A DNA stretch of 56,750 bases from Acidobacteriota bacterium (lineage in GTDB: Bacteria > Acidobacteriota > Vicinamibacteria > Vicinamibacterales > UBA2999), in the NCBI GenBank assembly GCA_947465645.1, contig CANIBQ010000027.1, positions 1 through 56,750 on the forward strand, read 5' to 3'. Every line of letters starts with the position of its first letter. Position 1 is the first letter of the stretch. Below, one piece after another: positions 51,380 to 56,750 of this stretch. Below the pieces are notes generated by a model. That model searched no databases, was not told where the DNA came from, and worked only from the letters and a program-made list of their open reading frames with translations. The position numbers and the translations under genes are program-made.

Positions 51380-51954
51380 TTCCTCACACCTCAGCGAAGA
51401 TTCGCTCCCGCTAGGAGCACGGCGGATGTCCTTGGAGCCCTCATCCACCGTGATCCGTAAATCCGCGCGCGCTCCCAGCGGAGAGCCTGGGGTTCCTGTT
51501 GTTGGTCGATGGTCGACAGTCGCCGCGCATCGCGCGGCTGACCTGCCTTTGAGCAAGATGGACGCCAGAGAATCCGTATGGCGTCCGTCGCAAGATCGAC
51601 GGATTGTCCGGCAAACCTGACGATTGTTCGGATCGGAGACCAAGAACGATTACGACACTTACGTAGCTTGTCTAATTATTGACGACAACAATGTTGCAAT
51701 AGGTCGAGTGCATAAACGTCCTTGTCGCTTCGGTATGTGACCCTGACGACCCGTTCCGGTCGGTGCGCCGATCGAATCAGCGCAACGTTAAGACAATTTC
51801 GTGTACTTCAAGAATTAAAGGAACATTAGTGTCGCCTTGCCAGGCCACGATGGGCCTGACTATGATCCCCTGCACCCGCGCGCAGCCGCCCAGGCGCTGC
51901 GGGAACCCCAGGACGCCGCTTCGCTGGCCCTTTGGCGAGGCAGGAGGACCCCGT
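51380..51954. other. Non-coding divergent region between amt and the EF-G-like gene
   Basis: This 575-bp gap has no credible gene. It holds the amt sigma-54 promoter, an inverted repeat CCGTCG-N6-CGACGG (51585-51602) and a direct repeat GATTGTYCGG (51602-51611 and 51622-51631, 20 bp apart). It also contains an AT-rich stretch around 51650-51720 and the EF-G-like ribosome-binding site. Open frames that extend from both flanking genes into it show no family similarity. Confidence 0.6.
51552..51568 (-). promoter_or_regulatory. Sigma-54 promoter of amt
   Basis: On the minus strand the site reads CTGGCGTCCATCTTGCT, with GG at -24 and GC at -12 correctly spaced. The leader to the amt ATG would be about 160 bases. 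Repeats that could bind an activator lie at 51585-51631. Confidence 0.65.
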
Positions 51955-54051
51955 ATGAAGGTGTACGACGCCGCCGGCATCCGCAACGTGGCTGTAGTCG
52001 GTCACGGCGGGTGTGGAAAGACCCAGCTCGTCTCGGCCCTGCTCTTCGGAGCCGGCGCCGTGAACCGGCTGGGCAAGGTCGACGAAGGCTCGACCATCAC
52101 CGACTTCGACGATGAAGAGATCGCCCGCAAGCACACGCTCTCCTCCAGCCTCGCCCACGCCGAGTGGCAGAAGACCAAAATCAACATCATCGACACGCCG
52201 GGCATGGCCAACTTCATGAGCGACGCGCGGGGCGCGCTTCGAGTGGCGGAAGCCGCCATCGTCGCGGTCGATGCCGTGGCCGGCGTCGAAGTGCAGACCG
52301 AGAAGCTGTGGGGCGAGGCCGCTGCGCTGAACCTGCCGCGCATCGTGGCGCTCACCCGCCTGGAGCGAGAACGGGCCAGCCTCGAACGCTCGCTGGAGGC
52401 GCTGCAGTCGCAACTCGCGCGCGAGATCGTCCCGATCCAGATCCCGCTCGGCGAGGAGAAGGGCTTCAGCGGCGTGGTCGACCTGGTGCGCATGAAGGCG
52501 GTGACGTCAGCCGCCGACGGGAGCGGAAAGGTCACCGAGGGCGAGATTCCCGCCGCGCTGGCCGACCGGGCGGCGAAGGCGCGCGAGCAGCTCATCGAGA
52601 TGGTGGCGGAAGCCGACGAGGCCCTGATGGAAGTGTTCTTTTCCGAGGGGACGCTGACCCAGGAGCAGCTCGTCTCGGGGCTGCGGTCGGCGACGATGGC
52701 CGGCAAGCTGTTCCCCCTGGTCTGCACCTCCGGCATGCATGCCATCGGCATCCAGCCGTTGCTCGACGCGATCGTCAGCTACGTGCCGTCACCTGCGGAC
52801 CGCGGCTTCACCGCGCTGGCCGATGACGGATCGGAGACGACCGTCGCCGCGTCGGATTCAGCTCCCTACGCAGCGTTGGTCTGGAAGACGATCGCCGACC
52901 CGTTCGCCGGCCGCATCACGATGCTGCGTGTCATTGCCGGGACGATCAAGTCGGAGACCAACGTCCACAACCGCACGAGGGAGTCGGGCGAGCACTTCGG
53001 CCACTTGCTCGTGCTGCAGGGCAAGACCCAGACGCACGTACCGGAACTGAGGGCAGGCGATCTCGGTGCCGTCGCCAAGCTGAAAGACACGCACACCAAT
53101 GACGTGCTTGCCGAGAAGAGCACAAAGGCCAAGTTCGCCGAGCTCACGTTTCCAGACCCGGTCCTGTCGTACGCCATCGAACCCAAGAGCCGGGGCGACG
53201 AAGACAAGATCAGCTCGGCGATGCAGCGTCTCAGGGAAGAGGACCCGAGCATCAGCTATGCGCGCGATCCGCAGACCCACGAGCTGCTGCTCGCCGGCCA
53301 GGGACAGCTCCATATCGAAGTGACGGTCGCAAAACTGAAGCGCCGGTTCGGCGTGGAAGTGAACCTGAAACCGCCGCGCATCCCCTACCGGGAGACGATC
53401 ACCGCTTCCACCGAGGCGCACGGCCGCCACAAGAAGCAGACCGGCGGGCACGGGCAGTTCGGCGACTGCAAGATCCGCGTCGAACCGCTGCCGCGCGGCA
53501 GCGAGTTCCAGTTCGAGAACGACATCTTCGGCGGCGCGATCCCGCGGCAGTACGTGCCGGCGATCGAAAAAGGAATCCAGGAGTCGCGGCTGCGTGGCTT
53601 CCTGGCCGGCTATCCGATGGTCGATTTCAAGGCGACGGTCTTCGACGGCTCGTTCCACGCGGTCGATTCGAACGAGCTCTCCTTCAAGATGGCGGGGTCG
53701 CTCGCCTTCAAGGACGCGATGTCACGCGCGCGCCCGACCATCCTCGAACCGATCATGCATGTCGAGGTCTACGCGCCCAGCGATTTCGCCGGCGACCTGA
53801 TGGGCGATCTCAACGGACGCCGCGGGCGCATTGCCGGCATGGATACGCGCGGGACGATGACCGTGATCAAGGCGCATGTGCCGATGGCCGAGATGCTCAC
53901 CTACGAGCAGCACCTGACCTCGGCGACCGGCGGCCGCGGGACCTATCACATGGAGTACTCGCACTACGAAGAGGTGCCCCACCAGCAACAGGGCAAGATC
54001 ATCGCTGCCGCGAAGGCGGAACGCGGGCACGAGGTTGTCGAGGAAGCCTGA
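51955..54051 (+). CDS. EF-G-like translational GTPase (EF-G2 type)
   Basis: The 698-residue protein has the five-domain EF-G plan. A G domain is followed by domain II (IADPFAGRITMLRVIAGTI), domain III (EEDPSISYARDPQTHELLL), domain IV (KKQTGGHGQFGDCKIRVEPL) and domain V (GRIAGMDTRGTMTVIKAHV). The P-loop is GHGGCGKT (16-23) and G3 is DTPGMANF. The guanine-specificity motif NKxD is replaced by TRLE, and the switch I RGITI is replaced by KHTLS. These changes, and the general form, place it with EF-G paralogues rather than with the main elongation factor. AGGAGG sits eight bases before the ATG. A role in ribosome recycling or stress is possible but unproven. Confidence 0.85.
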   Translation: MKVYDAAGIRNVAVVGHGGCGKTQLVSALLFGAGAVNRLGKVDEGSTITDFDDEEIARKHTLSSSLAHAEWQKTKINIIDTPGMANFMSDARGALRVAEAAIVAVDAVAGVEVQTEKLWGEAAALNLPRIVALTRLERERASLERSLEALQSQLAREIVPIQIPLGEEKGFSGVVDLVRMKAVTSAADGSGKVTEGEIPAALADRAAKAREQLIEMVAEADEALMEVFFSEGTLTQEQLVSGLRSATMAGKLFPLVCTSGMHAIGIQPLLDAIVSYVPSPADRGFTALADDGSETTVAASDSAPYAALVWKTIADPFAGRITMLRVIAGTIKSETNVHNRTRESGEHFGHLLVLQGKTQTHVPELRAGDLGAVAKLKDTHTNDVLAEKSTKAKFAELTFPDPVLSYAIEPKSRGDEDKISSAMQRLREEDPSISYARDPQTHELLLAGQGQLHIEVTVAKLKRRFGVEVNLKPPRIPYRETITASTEAHGRHKKQTGGHGQFGDCKIRVEPLPRGSEFQFENDIFGGAIPRQYVPAIEKGIQESRLRGFLAGYPMVDFKATVFDGSFHAVDSNELSFKMAGSLAFKDAMSRARPTILEPIMHVEVYAPSDFAGDLMGDLNGRRGRIAGMDTRGTMTVIKAHVPMAEMLTYEQHLTSATGGRGTYHMEYSHYEEVPHQQQGKIIAAAKAERGHEVVEEA

Positions 54052-54053
54052 GC

Positions 54054-54974
54054 CTACTGATCGCCTTCTCCGGTGAATCCCGGTGACGGCCAGAACGAGT
54101 CGAGAGCGTCGCGCAATTCCGAGAGCGGGCTGAACCCCGCGTCGTTGTGGCCGCCGCCGGTTTCGAGCATCAGTTTAGGACCGCCGAGTTGCGCAAAGAC
54201 CGCTCTCGCCGCGGAAATCGGGACGAACCGGTCGTTCAGTGCATGTACCACGACTGCGGGCGCCCGCACCCGCCCGGCCTTGGCGAGTGAATCAAAGCGG
54301 TTCGACGCGAGGAACCGCACGGGAACCCACGGGTAGATCCGCTCACCCATCAACGGTATCGAGTCGATCGGACTCAGCAGCAGGAGGCCGGCCGATCCGA
54401 CGCGCGTGCCCAGCTCCACGGCCACGGCCGAACCAAGCGAGCGGCCGGCGAGGATGACCTTCGACGCGGGGACATGCCGGGAGACGGTCAGGTACTCGTA
54501 CGACGCCAGCGCGTCGGCGTACAGGCCGGCCTCGGTGGGCGTTCCGGGGCTCCGGCCAAAACCACGATAGTCGAACGCCAGCACGTTGTACCCCAGCCCG
54601 TGCAGCTGTTGGAGCTGGTCCTGGACGCGATCGCGGTATATGGACTGGGCGCTTCCGTTCGAAAAGAGAATCCAGTACCGATCATCCTCGGGGCCGCTCC
54701 GCTCGAGCGTGACCGCCTCCAGATGTATCCCGCGATCGCCGACGATCTCCGCAGGCTTGAAGGATGGATCGAGAGGAATGATTCGTCTGAGGGTGTTGTC
54801 GGTGCGGAACACGATCCGCGTCTCATTCCACCAGAGGAAGCCGACGGCGGCGGTCCACACCACCATCGCCGCGACCGCCAGAACGGCCAGCGCCCGCACG
54901 ACAACACGCAACAGCGACGAGCGTATCGAAGCCACCTTCAGCAATCGTACAGGCAAAAGAAAAGGGCGCTGCAA
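54054..54974 (-). CDS. Alpha/beta hydrolase (Bem46/ABHD-like), membrane-anchored
   Basis: The 306-residue protein has an N-terminal membrane helix (VVRALAVLAVAAMVVWTAAV) and one alpha/beta-hydrolase domain. The nucleophile elbow is GRSLGSA (Ser), the acid is probably Asp in HALNDRFVP, and the His is in GGGHNDAG. The FDYRGFGRSPG motif after strand 4 is typical of the Bem46/ABHD13 group. An esterase or thioesterase activity in or at the membrane is expected; the substrate is unknown. It is convergent with the EF-G-like gene, with the stops three bases apart. Confidence 0.82.
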   Translation of the reverse strand: MQRPFLLPVRLLKVASIRSSLLRVVVRALAVLAVAAMVVWTAAVGFLWWNETRIVFRTDNTLRRIIPLDPSFKPAEIVGDRGIHLEAVTLERSGPEDDRYWILFSNGSAQSIYRDRVQDQLQQLHGLGYNVLAFDYRGFGRSPGTPTEAGLYADALASYEYLTVSRHVPASKVILAGRSLGSAVAVELGTRVGSAGLLLLSPIDSIPLMGERIYPWVPVRFLASNRFDSLAKAGRVRAPAVVVHALNDRFVPISAARAVFAQLGGPKLMLETGGGHNDAGFSPLSELRDALDSFWPSPGFTGEGDQ

Positions 54975-54990
54975 TTTCGCAGCGCCCTTT
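54961..54990 (-). terminator. Intrinsic terminator after rplQ
   Basis: AAAGGGCGCTGC and GCAGCGCCCTTT form a 12-bp perfect stem with a 6-base loop. On the minus strand it is followed by TCTTTTG. It lies about 40 bases past the rplQ stop and ends the rpoA-rplQ transcript just before the hydrolase gene. Confidence 0.88.
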
Positions 54991-55029
54991 CCCGATGTTC
55001 GGCCGAGGCTCTAAAGTCCCGGACCCTCG

Positions 55030-55623
55030 CTATGAACCGCCTGCCTTGCGGGGCGTTGACGACGTGCGCTTTGCACCCTGCGTCTGGCCCTTGGCCTGAC
55101 CCTTCGAGCGGGCGTCGTCGCCGCCCTTCGGGGTGCGCATCCGCTGCGCGGCCGCCTTGAGGCGATCGGCCACTCCCTTCGACTTGGGCTTGCCCGCTTC
55201 CTTCTCCGCGGCGGCTTCTTCGGCCTCGCGCGGGTTGTATTCACTGCCCACGAGCTCGACCTGGGCGACTTCGGCCGAGTCGCCGCGACGGAAGCCGACG
55301 CGCAGAATGCGCGTATAGCCGCCCGGCCGCTCAGCGAAGCGCGGCGCGAGCGTCTCGAACAGCTTGCCCACCACGTCCTGGTCGACAATCTCCGCGAGCA
55401 CCAGACGACGGGCGTGAAGGGCCTTGCCCTTGGCGTCGCCCGCGGCGACCCCTCGCTTGGCGAGCGTGATCAGCTTCTCCACGAAGGGCCGCAGTTCCTT
55501 CGCCTTGGGGAGCGTCGTCTGGATTCGCTCATGACGCAGAAGCGCCGTGGCCTGGTTGCGGAGCAACGCCGTGCGATGCTCCGAGACCCGGCCGAGCTTT
55601 CGATGTGCACCGTTATGTCTCAT
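55030..55623 (-). CDS. rplQ: 50S ribosomal protein L17 with long basic tail
   Basis: The first 125 residues are a normal L17 ([17 protein letters not shown] at the start, then [20 protein letters not shown] and [15 protein letters not shown]). About 70 further residues form an Ala/Lys/Arg/Gly-rich low-complexity tail, so the protein is 197 residues against a usual 115-130. L17 is a large-subunit protein near the exit tunnel. It follows rpoA as in most bacteria, but with a heptamer repeat element in the gap, and is closed by an intrinsic terminator. Confidence 0.96.
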   Translation of the reverse strand: MRHNGAHRKLGRVSEHRTALLRNQATALLRHERIQTTLPKAKELRPFVEKLITLAKRGVAAGDAKGKALHARRLVLAEIVDQDVVGKLFETLAPRFAERPGGYTRILRVGFRRGDSAEVAQVELVGSEYNPREAEEAAAEKEAGKPKSKGVADRLKAAAQRMRTPKGGDDARSKGQAKGQTQGAKRTSSTPRKAGGS

Positions 55624-55640
55624 AAAACCCTTGTAGTGAT

Positions 55641-55733
55641 CGGTTGTCAGTTGTCAGTTGTCAGACGGCAACGAGCTACCTCGATGCTCTCCGACAACTG
55701 ACAACCGACAACCGACAACTGACGACTGACAAC
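55641..55733. repeat. Heptamer-armed inverted repeat, copy C, between rpoA and rplQ
   Basis: The left arm (55641-55664) has three GTTGTCA heptamers, and the right arm (55692-55733) has about six in the opposite direction. The 27-base core contains GGCAACGAGCTA, shared with copy B. It sits inside the otherwise conserved rpoA-rplQ operon. Confidence 0.85.
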
Positions 55734-55739
55734 ACGACA

Positions 55740-56726
55740 CTAGTCCTGATGCGCCTGCGCCGGCTGATCGAGCCGCATCCCGAGGCTCAGCCCCATGCTG
55801 TGCAGGATTTCCTTGATCTCGTTGAGCGACTTCCTGCCGAAATTCTTCGTCTTCAGCATCTCCGCTTCGGTCTTCTGCACGAGCTCGCGGATCGTCCGGA
55901 TGTTCGCGTTCTTCAGGCAGTTATACGAGCGAACCGAGAGCTCGAGCTCCTCGACGCTTTTGTCGAGGTTCTCGTTGAGCGCCCCGGCGCGCGGTTGGTC
56001 GGCGGTCGCCTCCTGAAGCTGGTCGCCGGCATCCTCGAGGTTGATGAAGATGTTCAGGTGGTCGCGAATCAGTTTCGCCGCCAGCGACACCGAATCGCGG
56101 GCCGTGACCGAGCCATTGGTCCAGACGTCGATCGTCAGCTTGTCGTAGTCGGTGGTCTGCCCGAGGCGCGCCGCCTCGACGAGATAGTTCACCTTCTTCA
56201 CCGGCGAGTGGACGGAGTCAACCGGGATCCAGCCGATGCCGAGATCCTCGTCGAAGTTCTTGTCTGCCGAGACGTAGCCGCGGCCACGCTTCATGCGCAG
56301 CTCCATGTGGAGCTTCCCGCCCTCGGACACTGTGGCAATGTGGGCTTCCGGCTCGAGAATTTCGACGTCGGCGTCGCCTTCGATGTCCTTCGCCCGGACG
56401 ATGCCCGGCTTGTCGACGCGAAGGTACAGCGTCTTGGTGTAGTCGACGTGCAGCTTCAGCGGAATCTGCTTCAGGTTGAGGATGATGTCGGTCGCGTCCT
56501 CGACCACGCCGGGGATCGGCGAGAACTCGTGGAGCACGCCGTCGATCTTCACCGCGGTGATCGCCGCGCCCTCAATCGACGAGAGCAGCACGCGGCGCAG
56601 GGCGTTGCCAATCGTCGTGCCAAAACCTCGCTCGAACGGCTGGGCGTAAAAACGGCCGAACCGATCGGTGAGGGTATCGCGCTCGAATTCGAGCCGCTTG
56701 GGACGCTGAAAACCTTTCCAGAGCAT
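55740..56726 (-). CDS. rpoA: RNA polymerase alpha subunit
   Basis: The 328-residue protein has the complete alpha plan. The N-terminal dimerisation domain holds [20 protein letters not shown] and [10 protein letters not shown], and the C-terminal DNA/activator-binding domain holds [20 protein letters not shown] and [17 protein letters not shown] at 56726 is chosen because AAGGA stands a few bases before it; the 18 bases upstream also read open but lack similarity. rplQ follows after a repeat element. The ribosomal genes that usually precede it lie beyond the window. Confidence 0.97.
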   Translation of the reverse strand: MLWKGFQRPKRLEFERDTLTDRFGRFYAQPFERGFGTTIGNALRRVLLSSIEGAAITAVKIDGVLHEFSPIPGVVEDATDIILNLKQIPLKLHVDYTKTLYLRVDKPGIVRAKDIEGDADVEILEPEAHIATVSEGGKLHMELRMKRGRGYVSADKNFDEDLGIGWIPVDSVHSPVKKVNYLVEAARLGQTTDYDKLTIDVWTNGSVTARDSVSLAAKLIRDHLNIFINLEDAGDQLQEATADQPRAGALNENLDKSVEELELSVRSYNCLKNANIRTIRELVQKTEAEMLKTKNFGRKSLNEIKEILHSMGLSLGMRLDQPAQAHQD

Positions 56727-56750
56727 CTGACTTCCTTTCGCCAACGGGCC

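Noticed and set aside
1..56750. tRNA, rRNA or phage/transposase genes
   Set aside because: No cloverleaf, rRNA core sequence, integrase or transposase motif was noticed by eye on either strand. A covariance-model scan would be the decisive test.

Overview
The window is a 56.75 kb stretch of a GC-rich bacterial chromosome, densely coded on both strands. It has no tRNA, rRNA, CRISPR array, transposase or phage gene that I can see. The gene content is that of a free-living Gram-negative: outer-membrane barrels, Tat export, lipoprotein signals, and a type IV pilus system laid out like that of Myxococcus. The gene families, the high GC and the many short palindromic or heptamer-armed repeats suggest an Acidobacteriota genome of the Vicinamibacteria kind. 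That placement is an inference from resemblance, not a computed one.

Layout. Bases 1-16100 are mostly housekeeping: the 3' end of pnp, a Tat-type cupredoxin, a lipoprotein, an S41 protease, then smc - M48 protease - RluA-type pseudouridine synthase (minus strand), tatA - tatC - HEAT protein (plus), proS - nadB (minus) and aroB (plus). Bases 16126-41526 form a minus-strand type IV pilus island. In transcription order it holds an outer-membrane barrel, pilB, pilT, pilC, pilS, pilR, three PilA-like pilins, a VKOR-thioredoxin fusion, an ABC ATPase and permease, a TPR protein, pilD, a second NtrB-type kinase, and one minor-prepilin set (FimT/PilV/PilW plus a 984-residue PilX-like protein). A second minor-prepilin set (PilV/PilW/PilX), a coiled-coil secreted protein and a second NtrC-type regulator complete it. 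Bases 41608-46245 hold a YIP1 protein and a MacA/MacB-like efflux set that lacks its own ATPase. Bases 46276-51568 hold a nitrogen-sensing set (amt, a TorF-like porin, glnD, glnB). The window ends with an EF-G-like GTPase, an alpha/beta hydrolase, rplQ and rpoA.

Regulation. Three sites fit the sigma-54 -24/-12 pattern with correct spacing: upstream of the main pilA, upstream of the second minor-pilin set, and upstream of amt. The pilA promoter is preceded by two copies of CTGACA-N5-TGTCAG with centres 42 bp apart. The minor-pilin promoter is preceded by two copies of TGCAGA-W-TCTGCG. Two separate sigma-54 two-component pairs are encoded in the same island. My main hypothesis is therefore a two-channel pilus program: PilSR drives the main pilin, and the second kinase/regulator, placed around the minor-pilin genes, drives the tip or priming complex.

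Repeats. Several families of short elements occupy intergenic DNA and also sit in frame inside genes (smc, nadB, the PilV leader, and the C-termini of the M48 protease, RluA and VKOR proteins). One family consists of inverted arrays of a TTGTCAG-like heptamer around a partly conserved core, in three copies, one of them between rpoA and rplQ. Another shows a compensatory base-pair change in its hairpin stem.
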